This document shows positions 51,367 through 59,715 of a DNA stretch of 64,000 nucleotides, piece by piece; positions within the stretch are counted from its first letter, which is position 1, and every line of letters starts with the position of its first letter. The notes below the pieces were generated by a model, which ran no database searches, was not told the origin of the DNA, and saw only the letters and a list, made by a program, of their open reading frames with translations. The translations under genes and the position numbers were made by a program. The stretch is from AC-32 sp963813435 (GTDB lineage: Bacteria > Actinomycetota > Thermoleophilia > Gaiellales > Gaiellaceae): contig CAWEYY010000003.1 in assembly GCA_963813435.1 (NCBI GenBank), positions 124,001-188,000 of the forward strand, given 5' to 3'.

Positions 51367-53423
51367 TGGCGCGGAGATCCAGCGTCTTCTCGCGCGACAT
51401 CGTCCTGACGGCGATCTGGGGCTCGTTCCCGAAGCTCGACCCGCGGCTGCAGTTCAGGAACCCCGTCATGTTCATCGTCGAGCTCGGCAGCGTGATCACG
51501 ACCGTCATCTTCTTCATCGAGCTCGCGAGAGGTGAGTACGGGCAGCTGTGGTTCGTGGGCGTGATCGCCTTCTGGCTCTGGCTCACGGTGCTCTTTGCGA
51601 ATTTCGCCGAGGCGATCGCAGAGGGCCGCGGCAAGGCGCAGGCCGACGCGCTCCGTGCCACCAGGACGACCACGATCGCGCACCGCCGGCCGGACAGCGG
51701 AGGGCTTGAGGACGTGCCGGCCCCCGAGCTGCAACGCGGGGACGTCGTCGTCATCTCGGCTGGAGAGATCATCCCCGCCGACGGCGAGATCATCGAAGGT
51801 GTGGGCTCCGTCGACGAATCGGCGATCACCGGCGAGTCGGCTCCGGTCATCCGCGAGTCCGGCGGTGACCGCTCGGCCGTCACCGGCGGCACGAAGCTGC
51901 TCTCCGACCAGCTCGTGGTCCGCGTCACGCAGGAGCCTGGCCGGTCGTTCCTCGACCGGATGATCGCGCTCGTCGAGGGCGCCGAGCGACGCAAGACGCC
52001 GAACGAGATCGCGCTGAACATCCTGCTCGCGGGCTTGACGATCACATTCCTGGCCGCCGTCGTGACCCTTCGTCCCTTCGCGATCTACGCGGGCACGCCC
52101 ACCTCGCAGACCGTCCTGATCGCCCTGCTCGTCGCGCTAATCCCGACCACGATCGGCGCGCTGCTCTCTGCGATCGGCATCGCTGGAATGGACCGCATGG
52201 TGCAGCGCAACGTGCTCGCGATGTCCGGTCGCGCGGTCGAGGCGGCGGGTGACGTCGACGTGCTTCTGCTCGACAAGACCGGCACGATCACGCTCGGCAA
52301 CCGCCAGGCCGCGGAGTTCGTGACCGTCGACGGCGTCTCGGAGACCGAGCTCGCCGAGGCGGCCCAGCTCTCCTCGCTGGCGGACGAGACTCCTGAGGGC
52401 CGCTCGATCGTCGTCCTCGCAAAGGAGCGCTACGGCCTGCGCGGCCGCGAGGTCGGCGAGCACGAGGCGACCTTCATCCCGTTCTCCGCCACCACGCGGA
52501 TGAGCGGTGTCGACATGGACGGCAAGAAGCTGCGCAAGGGCGCGGCCGACGCCGTCAAGCGCTTCGTCGAGGAGCAGGGCGGCCATGCGCCCGCCCGCCT
52601 CGACGAGGAGGTCGACAAGATCGCCCGCGCAGGCGGGACGCCGCTGGTCGTCGCCCAGGACAATTTCGTGCTCGGCGTCATCCATCTCAAGGACATCGTC
52701 AAGGGCGGCATGAGCGAGCGCTTCGACGAGCTGCGAAGGATGGGCATCCGCACGGTGATGATCACCGGCGACAACCGTGTCACCGCGGCCGTGATCGCCC
52801 AGGAGGCAGGGGTCGACGACTTCCTCGCCGAGGCGACCCCCGAGGCGAAGATGGCGCTGATCAAGGAGGAGCAGGCGAAGGGCCGGATGGTCGCGATGAC
52901 CGGCGACGGCACGAATGACGCACCGGCGCTCGCCCAGTCGGACGTTGGCGTCGCCATGAACGCAGGCACCTCCGCCGCCAAGGAGGCCGGCAACATGGTC
53001 GACCTCGACAACAATCCCACCAAGCTGATCGAGGTCGTCGAGGTCGCGAAGCAGCAGCTGATCACGCGCGGCGCGCTGACCACCTTCTCGATCGCGAACG
53101 ACGTCGCCAAGTACTTCGCGATCCTGCCGGCGATGTTCGCCTTCACCTACGCGACGAAGCCTGGCGATCGCGGCCCGCTGGACTCGCTCAACATCATGCA
53201 CCTGGGGACGCCGGAGAGCGCGATCGTCTCGGCGATCATCTTCAACGCACTGATCATCCCGGCGCTCATCCCGCTGGCGCTGAGAGGCGTCAAGTACCGC
53301 GCGATCGGCGCGACCGCACTGCTGCGCCGCAACCTGCTGATCTACGGGCTCGGCGGCATGATCCTGCCCTTCATCGGGATCAAGCTGATCGACCTGGTCG
53401 TGCACAACCTGTTCGGCGCGTGA
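51366..53423 (+). CDS. kdpB: Potassium-transporting P-type ATPase subunit KdpB
   Basis: 685 aa. P-type ATPase with TGES in the actuator domain, phosphorylation motif DKTGTITLGNR (Asp303), KGAADAVKRF, MITGDNRVTAAVIA, GDGTNDAPALAQSDVGVAMN and the KdpB-specific SIANDVAKYFAILPAMF. Hydrolyses ATP to drive potassium uptake through KdpA. Intact. Confidence 0.97.
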   Translation: MARRSSVFSRDIVLTAIWGSFPKLDPRLQFRNPVMFIVELGSVITTVIFFIELARGEYGQLWFVGVIAFWLWLTVLFANFAEAIAEGRGKAQADALRATRTTTIAHRRPDSGGLEDVPAPELQRGDVVVISAGEIIPADGEIIEGVGSVDESAITGESAPVIRESGGDRSAVTGGTKLLSDQLVVRVTQEPGRSFLDRMIALVEGAERRKTPNEIALNILLAGLTITFLAAVVTLRPFAIYAGTPTSQTVLIALLVALIPTTIGALLSAIGIAGMDRMVQRNVLAMSGRAVEAAGDVDVLLLDKTGTITLGNRQAAEFVTVDGVSETELAEAAQLSSLADETPEGRSIVVLAKERYGLRGREVGEHEATFIPFSATTRMSGVDMDGKKLRKGAADAVKRFVEEQGGHAPARLDEEVDKIARAGGTPLVVAQDNFVLGVIHLKDIVKGGMSERFDELRRMGIRTVMITGDNRVTAAVIAQEAGVDDFLAEATPEAKMALIKEEQAKGRMVAMTGDGTNDAPALAQSDVGVAMNAGTSAAKEAGNMVDLDNNPTKLIEVVEVAKQQLITRGALTTFSIANDVAKYFAILPAMFAFTYATKPGDRGPLDSLNIMHLGTPESAIVSAIIFNALIIPALIPLALRGVKYRAIGATALLRRNLLIYGLGGMILPFIGIKLIDLVVHNLFGA

Positions 53424-53430
53424 GACTCGA

Positions 53431-53487
53431 ATGACCGGCCAGGGCGTCGGCCAGATCGTTGTCTTCCCCGGCGCCCGTGCCCACTAA
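53431..53487 (+). pseudogene. kdpA 5' relic after kdpB
   Basis: 18-codon open frame reading MTGQGVGQIVVFPGARAH. Compared with the kdpA N-terminus MSGQGIGQILVYAGALI, the first 14 positions differ only by similar residues, and about 26 of the first 33 bases match. It looks like the truncated start of a second kdpA, just 8 nt after kdpB. Its stop codon is part of the TAAGGT ahead of the next gene. Confidence 0.7.
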
Positions 53488-53490
53488 GGT
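53485..53490 (+). promoter_or_regulatory. Putative -10 hexamer of the KdpD sensor gene (leaderless)
   Basis: TAAGGT, 9 nt before the GTG at 53500, overlapping the relic's stop codon. Confidence 0.35.
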
Positions 53491-53499
53491 GGCGGCAGC

Positions 53500-54588
53500 G
53501 TGCGCGGTCACCACCGGATCCTGGTCGGAATGGCAGCAGGGGTCGGCAAGACCTATCGGATGCTCGAGGAGGGCCGGCAGGCTCAGGCGCAGGGACGTGA
53601 CGTCGTGATCGGCTACCTCGAGCCCCACGACCGCCCCGAGACGGCCGCGCTCGCCGAAGGTCTCGAGATCGTGCCACGGTTACGCGCCGCGCACGGCGAG
53701 CTCGAGCTCGACGAGATGGACGTCGACGCCGTCATCGCGCGGAAGCCGGAGCTCGCCCTCGTCGACGAGCTCGCTCACACGAACACGTCTTCGATGCGCA
53801 ACGAGAAGCGCTACCAGGACATCGACGAGATCCTCGCCGCCGACATCGACGTCATCTCGACCGTCAACGTCCAGCACCTCGAGAGCCTGAACGACGCCAT
53901 CTTCGAGCTGACGGGTGTCCGCGTCCGCGAGACGTTCCCCGACCGAATCCTGGACGAGGCCGACGAGGTGGTGCTCGTGGACCTCTCTCCCGAGGAGCTG
54001 CAGGACCGGCTACGGGCAGGCAAGGTCTACTCCCCGGAGCGCGCGGCAGTCGCTCTCGAGAACTTCTTCCGGCACGAGAACCTCGCCGCCCTGCGCGAGC
54101 TCGTTCTGCGCGAGGTGGCCGAGGACGTCGAAGCGCGTAGACAACCGGCAGGCCTCGAGCCCCTCAGCAAGCAGGCGGTCGGAGAGCGGATCCTGGCCCT
54201 GATCGAGCCGCAGCCCAAGTCGCAGCGGATCCTCCGGCGGGCTTGGCGCTCGGCGCAGCGGCTCGACGCCGAGATCGACGCCCTCTGGATGCGGCCGTCG
54301 GGGTACGAGCCGACACCGGAGGAGACGACGCAGCTCGCCGCGCTCCGACGGCTCGCAAGCGTTCTCGGAATCCACTTCCTCGAAGAGGACGGGGATGACC
54401 TCGTGGAGGCCGTGCGTCGCGTCGCCGGCGAGCGCGGCTCGACATACATCTTCGTGGGAACGCCCGACGAGCGCCGGCGGGTCGAGATCCTACGCGGCTC
54501 ACTGCTCTCTCGGATGGTGCGCGAGCTGCCCGGCCTCGACATCCGGGTCGTCGCGGACCGAAGCCAACGGGAAACCCAGCCACAATGA
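53500..54588 (+). CDS. KdpD N-terminal half: KdpD sensor domain plus UspA-like domain, no kinase
   Basis: 362 aa. N-terminal KdpD domain with Walker-A loop GMAAGVGKTYRML, LALVDELAHTN and DVISTVNVQHLESLND, then a UspA-like domain (about 235-355; VVADRSQ near the end), ending exactly where full-length KdpD would begin its membrane helices. The kinase half is 6 kb upstream. KdpD N-terminal domains are known to bind c-di-AMP through the UspA part in some species. GTG start. Confidence 0.9.
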   Translation: MRGHHRILVGMAAGVGKTYRMLEEGRQAQAQGRDVVIGYLEPHDRPETAALAEGLEIVPRLRAAHGELELDEMDVDAVIARKPELALVDELAHTNTSSMRNEKRYQDIDEILAADIDVISTVNVQHLESLNDAIFELTGVRVRETFPDRILDEADEVVLVDLSPEELQDRLRAGKVYSPERAAVALENFFRHENLAALRELVLREVAEDVEARRQPAGLEPLSKQAVGERILALIEPQPKSQRILRRAWRSAQRLDAEIDALWMRPSGYEPTPEETTQLAALRRLASVLGIHFLEEDGDDLVEAVRRVAGERGSTYIFVGTPDERRRVEILRGSLLSRMVRELPGLDIRVVADRSQRETQPQ

Positions 54589-55094
54589 GCAGACTCGCGT
54601 TCTGGCGGCGACGCGACGCCACGGCGGCACCGGGTGGCCGCCGCCTGCTCGTCCCGTTCACAAACGGCGAGCTCGACCCGGTGGTGCTCGAGGCCGCTAT
54701 CCGGATCGCCAAAGTGTGGGACGCGACACTCGTGCCCGCGTACCTGCTGGTGACCCCGCTCGACTTCGACCTCGAAGCGCCGATGCAGCACCAGGTCGCC
54801 CAGGCGGTGCCCCTCCTCGAGGCGGTCGAGCACGCCGGCCTGCGGGCCGGCCTCGCCGTGGACGCGCGGATCGAGACCGGGCGCAGCGCGACGCATGCGC
54901 TCCAGCGGCTCTGGGAGGCGGAGCGGTTCGACCGGATCGTGGTGCCCGCCCCGACCGCCCGCGGCTACGGCTTCACGCCGAAAGAGCTCCAGTGGATCCT
55001 GATGCACGCGCCCTACGAGACCTTGATCCTGCGACCGGATCCGGAGCTGGACGCGCAGGCTCCCACGCACCCGCTGGAGGCCGTCGTCGGCTAA
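54585..55094 (+). CDS. Universal stress protein-like (UspA family)
   Basis: 169 aa with RRLLVPFTNGELDPVVLEAAIRIAKVWDATLVP and a VVPAPTARGYG segment, a single UspA-type fold. The nucleotide-binding G-x-x-G motif at the C-terminus is poorly conserved. Coupled to the KdpD sensor gene (ATGA), so it probably works with Kdp signalling. Confidence 0.75.
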   Translation: MSRLAFWRRRDATAAPGGRRLLVPFTNGELDPVVLEAAIRIAKVWDATLVPAYLLVTPLDFDLEAPMQHQVAQAVPLLEAVEHAGLRAGLAVDARIETGRSATHALQRLWEAERFDRIVVPAPTARGYGFTPKELQWILMHAPYETLILRPDPELDAQAPTHPLEAVVG

Positions 55095-55315
55095 GGGTGG
55101 GCCGCGCGCCGGTTGTCGAGCCGTTCCTGGAAGCAGCGGCGCAGGTGGTCGCCGCTCAGCCGCGGCAGGAGGCGCGGCTTTGGCGGCGTGACCGGAACGA
55201 CCCGCACATCGCCTGGCCTCACGCCGTGGCAGCGCTGGTAGGCGTCCTCCTCGCCCAACACCGGCTGCTGGGGCTTGCGCCTGAACAAGCCGAACAGCCA
55301 TGCGAAGAACGACAT
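55091..55315 (-). CDS. Small protein with N-terminal membrane helix, unknown function
   Basis: 74 aa: MSFFAWLFGLFRRKPQQP then a polar part (EEDAYQRCHGVRPGDVRVV, RLSGDHLRRCFQERL). The short hydrophobic start may be a membrane anchor. Convergent 4-nt overlap with the UspA stop. Not recognised; weaker evidence than neighbours. Confidence 0.5.
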   Translation of the reverse strand: MSFFAWLFGLFRRKPQQPVLGEEDAYQRCHGVRPGDVRVVPVTPPKPRLLPRLSGDHLRRCFQERLDNRRAAHP

Positions 55316-55354
55316 CCCGGAAGGTCCTACCACGTTCGGCTCCGAGTGAACCCG

Positions 55355-55813
55355 TCAGGCGAGCTCGTACAGGTGCACCTCGATCTCTTCGCCCAGCCGC
55401 TCGTCGTGCTCGACCTTCGTCTCGACGTACACGAAGCCGGACTTCTCGAGCACCCGAACCGACGCGACGTTGCTCGGCGCCACCCAGGCGTGCAGCGGGC
55501 GCGCGGTGAGCAGGTCGACCAGCTCGGCCAGCGCCCGGCTCGCCAGCCCCTTGCCCCAGTACTCGCGCCCGAGCCAGTAGCCGACGAGGCGCCGCCCGTC
55601 CTGCTCCCAGGAGAGGGCGTTCCCGGCGACCTGGCCCTCGTAGTCGATCGTCCTCACCGTCGCGTCCCCTCGTGTGAGGACCCTGCTCCAGTGCGCGTCG
55701 AAGGCCGGTCGGTCGCGCGCGGGGAGCAGGGCCATGCGCGTCGCCTCCGGGTCGGCCTGCTGCTCGTAGAACGCGTCGAGGTCGGACTCGACGACCTCGC
55801 GCAGCACGGCCAC
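55355..55813 (-). CDS. GNAT-family N-acetyltransferase (RimJ/RimL-like)
   Basis: 152 aa: VLREVVESDLDAFYEQQADPEA, GYWLGREYWGKGLASRALAEL (acetyl-CoA loop region), VAPSNVASVRVLEKSGF and a C-terminal VHLYELA. The pattern is that of the RimJ/RimL acetyltransferases. GTG overlaps the upstream stop (TAGTG). Substrate unknown. Confidence 0.87.
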   Translation of the reverse strand: MAVLREVVESDLDAFYEQQADPEATRMALLPARDRPAFDAHWSRVLTRGDATVRTIDYEGQVAGNALSWEQDGRRLVGYWLGREYWGKGLASRALAELVDLLTARPLHAWVAPSNVASVRVLEKSGFVYVETKVEHDERLGEEIEVHLYELA

Positions 55814-56565
55814 TAGGACCGCGTCTTCCCCTGCGCCTGGCGAAGCTGCTTCTCTGCGCGCTCGACGGCCGCCTGTGCTTTCGCCGCCTCGGCCTCGGCC
55901 CGGCGCAGCGCCTCCTCGGAGCGGGCCAACGCGCCGCGCGCCGTGGCCGCGTCCTGCTCGGCGGCGCGAACGCTCTTCTCCGCGGCCTTCGCGAGCAACC
56001 GGGCTTCCCGGAGGCGCTGCCGGGCCCCCTCGACCCGCTTCGCGCTTTGCGCAGATCGTCCCCTCGCTGCCTTGCTGGTTGCCGGCTTCGCCGGCGTGAG
56101 CAGCTCGAAGCCGGCCGGCTCGACATCGCCGGTCAGGCGGCCGCGCGCGAGCAGCTCCCGGCCCTCGGCGGAGACGGCCGCGGCCTGGAGCGTCTCCATC
56201 ACCCGCTTCAGCGTGGCCTCGCTCGGCCGTCCTTCCTCCGCGAGGATGCCTCGCGCCGCGACGCCCAGCGCGTCCATCGCCTGACGCTGCTTCCTCCTCG
56301 CCGCTTCGAGGCTCTTTGGCTCCGCCTGGGCCTCGCGAAGGCGGTGACCGGCGTCGAGCAGCAGGTCGACCTGCCGCCGCTCCCGGCGCGCGAGCTGGTT
56401 GACGGTCCATGCCGAGACGGACGGCTTTCGCAGCGCCTTGACCCAATCCGCCTGTTCCCGGTCTCCGGCCTCGCGCAACTCGCGGGCTATGCGATCGCGC
56501 TCGGCGACGAACTCGCCCGGGTCGACGGCGTAGAGATGGTCGAGCTCGGCTTCGAGGCCGTCCAC
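55813..56565 (-). CDS. Ala/Arg-rich coiled-coil protein, unknown function
   Basis: 250 aa. N-terminal LEAELDHLYAVDPGEFVAERDRIARELREAGDREQA, KPSVSAWTVNQLARR, then long helices with Ala/Arg/Gln repeats to the end (AAEQDAATARGALARSEEAL). The opening motif (FVAERDRLARELRE, KxxxxAWxxNxL) is a recurring actinobacterial hypothetical family. GTG start; coupled to the acetyltransferase. Confidence 0.65.
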   Translation of the reverse strand: MDGLEAELDHLYAVDPGEFVAERDRIARELREAGDREQADWVKALRKPSVSAWTVNQLARRERRQVDLLLDAGHRLREAQAEPKSLEAARRKQRQAMDALGVAARGILAEEGRPSEATLKRVMETLQAAAVSAEGRELLARGRLTGDVEPAGFELLTPAKPATSKAARGRSAQSAKRVEGARQRLREARLLAKAAEKSVRAAEQDAATARGALARSEEALRRAEAEAAKAQAAVERAEKQLRQAQGKTRS

Positions 56566-56582
56566 GGCAGGCAGGCCAGGCG

Positions 56583-56626
56583 TTAGTCGAAGCCGAGGAT
56601 GAACTTCGCGTCGTCGGACATCTTCA
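56583..56626 (-). pseudogene. 3'-end relic of the DUF59 gene
   Basis: Minus-strand codons read KMSDDAKFILGFD then stop, matching the C-terminus KMSDDAKFILGFG of the intact gene at 57082. Only about 43 bases are duplicated and no further similarity extends upstream. It lies 500 bp from the intact copy. Confidence 0.7.
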
Positions 56627-56811
56627 ATGACGACGCGCTTGCCGGAATCGTCCCAACCATCCGGGCGTGAGCCTAGCGAAGTTATCGCGGGAAGCGTCCT
56701 AGGCGTTTGGCTCGTGGTCCGAAACCGTAGGGATACCTCCGATTTCTTTGCGCGCTCAGCGCCTCTAGCGTCGTGGCAAGTCGTACATGGAGCGAAACCA
56801 GGGGGTGTGGC
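56627..56811. other. Intergenic stretch without recognisable features
   Basis: 185 bp between the DUF59 relic and the small zinc-ribbon gene. No clear promoter, repeat or conserved frame seen, apart from GGGGGTG near its right end, which may serve as the ribosome-binding site for 56812. Confidence 0.4.
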
Positions 56812-57024
56812 ATGTCCGACAACGGCAAGAAGGAACCACCGGAGTTGCGTCGCGTGATGGTCAGGTGCCAGGAATCAGGTGAGGGCGTGCCGACCGGTTT
56901 GAGGATCGATCCCGCGTCCTTCAAGACCAACAACCGCCGCGAGCACACCTTCAAGTGTCCGCACTGCTTCCACGAGCACACCTGGTCGATGGACGACGCC
57001 TGGACCGAAGCGGGGGCCTGCTAA
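56812..57024 (+). CDS. Small zinc-ribbon protein, unknown function
   Basis: 70 aa: MSDNGKKEPPELRRVMVRC, PTGLRIDPASFKTNN, FKCPHCFHEHTWSMDDAW. One CPxC knuckle with nearby His. GGGGGTG precedes ATG 56812. The frame continues upstream but without a better start. Confidence 0.6.
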   Translation: MSDNGKKEPPELRRVMVRCQESGEGVPTGLRIDPASFKTNNRREHTFKCPHCFHEHTWSMDDAWTEAGAC

Positions 57025-57081
57025 GAGGCTGCTGCGCACGGGCATCGACCGGTAAACGCCCTGCTCAACACGCGGTTCCGC

Positions 57082-57381
57082 TCAGCCGAAACCCAGTATG
57101 AACTTCGCGTCGTCGGACATCTTCTCGGGCGTCCACGGTGGATCCCAGGTCAGCTCGGTCTCGACCTCCTCGACACCGGACATCGACTGCACGGTCTCCT
57201 CGACCGACTGCTGGATCAGCGGTCCGGCGGGGCAGCCCATCGAGGTCAGGCTGTAGCGGACGTGGACGCGGGGCCCCTCGACCTCGACGTCGTAGACGAG
57301 ACCGAGCTCGACGATGTCCATCCCGAGCTCGGGGTCCTCCACACTCCGCAGCGCCTCGAAGACGTCGTCACGCGTCGGCAT
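57082..57381 (-). CDS. DUF59 / MIP18-type metal-sulfur cluster assembly protein
   Basis: 99 aa: VFEALRSVEDPELGMDIVELGLVYDVEVEG and LTSMGCPAGPLIQQSVEET, the conserved Asp-Pro-Glu and MGCPAG motif of the family that helps insert iron-sulfur clusters (PaaD/SufT-like). TACCCT lies 7 nt before ATG 57381. A partial copy of its 3' end sits 460 bp downstream. It overlaps the 3' end of the GFA gene by 14 nt. Confidence 0.85.
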   Translation of the reverse strand: MPTRDDVFEALRSVEDPELGMDIVELGLVYDVEVEGPRVHVRYSLTSMGCPAGPLIQQSVEETVQSMSGVEEVETELTWDPPWTPEKMSDDAKFILGFG

Positions 57382-57784
57382 AGGGCCCAGGGTATCGCGG
57401 CACCCCGTCCTCCGGGAGCAGGTCCCACGGCGGGCGCGAGTCGACGAACGAGTGGTACTGCGGCCGGATCTCGGGGTCACCGTCCAGCGCGCCGAGCCGG
57501 ATCGAGACCTCCTCGCCGTCCGGCCAGAGCCCGCCGAAGAGGCTCGAGCCGCAGTTCGTGCAGAAGACCTTCTTCGCGGTCCCGTCCTCGGGCTGGAAGA
57601 CGCGCAGCAGCTCCTCGCCAGCCAGGAGGCGGAACTGGTCGCGCGGCACCCGGCCCTGCGTGAGCCCGAACGTGCCGGAGTGCTTGCGGCAGAGCGAGCA
57701 GTGACAGTGGCTCGCCCGACGGAACGGCAGGTCAACCTCGAACCGCACGCCTCCGCAGAGGCAGCTGCCACCGATCGTCGCCAT
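57368..57784 (-). CDS. GFA (glutathione-dependent formaldehyde-activating)-like protein
   Basis: 138 aa with the GFA cysteine pattern: CLCGGVRFEVD, CHCSLCRKHSG and CTNCGSSLFGG. Binds zinc; members either handle S-formyl adducts or have unknown roles. ATG at 57784 overlaps the glpX stop by one base. Last gene of the phosphoglycerate operon. Confidence 0.8.
   Translation of the reverse strand: MATIGGSCLCGGVRFEVDLPFRRASHCHCSLCRKHSGTFGLTQGRVPRDQFRLLAGEELLRVFQPEDGTAKKVFCTNCGSSLFGGLWPDGEEVSIRLGALDGDPEIRPQYHSFVDSRPPWDLLPEDGVPRYPGPYADA
57389..57394 (-). promoter_or_regulatory. Putative -10 hexamer of the DUF59 gene (leaderless)
   Basis: TACCCT on the minus strand, 7 nt before the ATG at 57381, inside the GFA gene. 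Confidence 0.4.
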
Positions 57785-58804
57785 CAGTAGCCGAGCAGCC
57801 GCACTTCCTCGCGGCGCGCGCGCGCGAAGAAGTGGATGCCGTCCACGAAGCGCACCCAGTTGCAGCGCGTGCACATGACGAGCGAGTGCGTCCGCGCGCT
57901 GTCGGCCAGGAAACGGACGCCGCGCAGCAGGTCGCCGTTGGAGACGCCGGTTGCGACGACGATCACCTCGCCGGCGGCGAGGTCCTCGATCCCGAACACG
58001 CGCTCCAGGTCCTCCACCCCGGCCTCCTTGGCGGCCGTGACCTCCCGCCGCGAGGTCGGCCACAGCTGCGCCTGGAGCTCTCCGCCCAGGCAGCGAAGGG
58101 CCGCAGCGGAGAGCACCGCCTGGCGCGTGCCGCCGATCCCGATCGCGAGGTGGTCGTTCGTCCCGCGAACCGCGGCCGAGATCGACGCCGTCACGTCGCC
58201 GTCCTGGATCAGCTTGATGCGGGCACCGGAGGCGCGGATCTCCTCGATCAGGTCGTGGTGCCGCGGCCGGTCGAGGACGATCGTCGTGATGTCGTTGACC
58301 ATCCGCTCGAACGCGTCCGCGATCGCGCGGACGTTGTCGCCGACCGGCTTGCCGAGGTCGATCGCGCCCCGCGCCTTCGGGCCGACGGCGATCTTGCGCA
58401 TGTACATGTCCGGAAAGGTCTGGAACGACCCGGGGTCGCCCACCGCGACCATCGACATGGCGCCAGGCCCGCCGCGCGCGACCACGCCCCGGCCTTCCAG
58501 CGGATCGAGCGCGAGGTCGACCTCGAACCCCTCCGGAGCCGAGCTTCTCTCCGGCCGTGAGCTGGTCGCTCTCGCCGCCCGCCCCGATGACGACCTGGCC
58601 GTTGATCGGAAGCAGCTCGAGGGCGAGACGCATCGCGGTCGCCGCGTCGTCCTCGGCCGCCTGCTGGTCGTCCCGCCCGAGCCAGCGCGCCCCCGCAAGC
58701 GCCGCCCGCTCGGTCACGCGCGCGTAGCTCTCGCAGAGGCAGAAGCGGTGCTCCTGCTCCTGACCCAACGGATCGGCCCGCTCGGCCGGCGCGGTGTCGG
58801 TCAC
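57784..58804 (-). CDS. glpX: Class II fructose-1,6-bisphosphatase GlpX, interrupted by a frameshift
   Basis: Gluconeogenic phosphatase. N-terminal part INGQVVIGAGGESDQLTAGEKLGSGG in one frame; then FEVDLALDPLEGRGVVARGG, SMVAVGD, DRPRHHDLIEEIRASGARIKLIQDGDV, IGIGGTRQAVLSAAALRCLGGE in the next. Total 1021 nt, one base over 340 codons. An extra base in the run at 58528-58531 explains it. GTG at 58804 overlaps the 2-phosphoglycerate kinase stop (GTGA). Confidence 0.92.
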
Positions 58805-59715
58805 GGAACCGCCGATATCGGCTGCGCCGCGGTCAGCACGAGCTCCATCACCTCGCCGATCGCGAGCTCCATGTCCCCGTTCTCGACCACCGGCACGCCG
58901 TACTTGCGCGCCCTGCTGAGGATGTGCTCCTGGATCAGCCTGATGTCGCCGAACGAGTCCAGGTACTTCTCGTAGGAGCGCGCCCCCGAGGAGTCGGTGT
59001 CGCGGATCCAGAAGTGGCTCGCGTGCGCTTCGGGATCGGAGATCGCGAGCACGCACTCGACCACGAGCGCGCCCTCGATCTGCTTCGGCAGCATCCCGGG
59101 AACGAGATGGACGCCCTCGAGCACCATCGACCAGCCCTCCTCGAGCGCCCGGTCGATCGCCGCGCGGACGCCGACGAGCACCTCGCGTGTCTGCTCGAGG
59201 AAGCCGTCGCGCACCGCATCGACGGCCTCGTCCTCGTAGCCGGCTAGCGCACGTCCGGCGTCGAAGCTCGAGTAGTGGATGGCCGGCATGAACTCCTGCG
59301 AGAAGAAGGCCCGCATCGTCTGGCGGACAAAGTCGGTCGACGTCACGCGCGTGATCCCGAGGCGATAGGCGACGTCGGTGGCGACCGTCGACTTTCCCGT
59401 CCCCGTCGCGCCGCCGACGAGCAGGATGATCGGCCTGTCGAGCTCGTACAGATCGCGGTAGCGGCGCAGCTGGCGCATCGACGACGCGCCGTCTTCGGGT
59501 CCCAGCGTCTCGAGCGCGACCTCCTCCAGCCGCTCCATCGTGATCGCAGGCCGGTCGTGCGCCGTCAGGTCGGCCTCGACGGCGAGCGCAAGCTCGTATG
59601 CCCGGTCGGCCGAAAGCCCGGACGCGATCAATGCGCGGGCCATGAGGCCTTTGGAGAACGGCAGGCCGTCCTCGCCGCCGAGCGGAAGCGGCTGGCGGTA
59701 GCGCCGGTCGGTCAC
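58801..59715 (-). CDS. 2-phosphoglycerate kinase
   Basis: 304 aa. An N-terminal ATP-cone-like region (PFSKGLMARALIASGLSADRAYELA) and a P-loop kinase part (VGGATGTGKSTVATDVAYRLG, STDFVRQTMRAFF, VLEGVHLVPGML). This layout is that of archaeal 2-phosphoglycerate kinase, which makes 2,3-bisphosphoglycerate from 2-phosphoglycerate. It is coupled (GTGA) to the gene for the next step, cyclic 2,3-diphosphoglycerate synthetase, which strongly supports the call. GTG start. Confidence 0.86.
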   Translation of the reverse strand: MTDRRYRQPLPLGGEDGLPFSKGLMARALIASGLSADRAYELALAVEADLTAHDRPAITMERLEEVALETLGPEDGASSMRQLRRYRDLYELDRPIILLVGGATGTGKSTVATDVAYRLGITRVTSTDFVRQTMRAFFSQEFMPAIHYSSFDAGRALAGYEDEAVDAVRDGFLEQTREVLVGVRAAIDRALEEGWSMVLEGVHLVPGMLPKQIEGALVVECVLAISDPEAHASHFWIRDTDSSGARSYEKYLDSFGDIRLIQEHILSRARKYGVPVVENGDMELAIGEVMELVLTAAQPISAVP

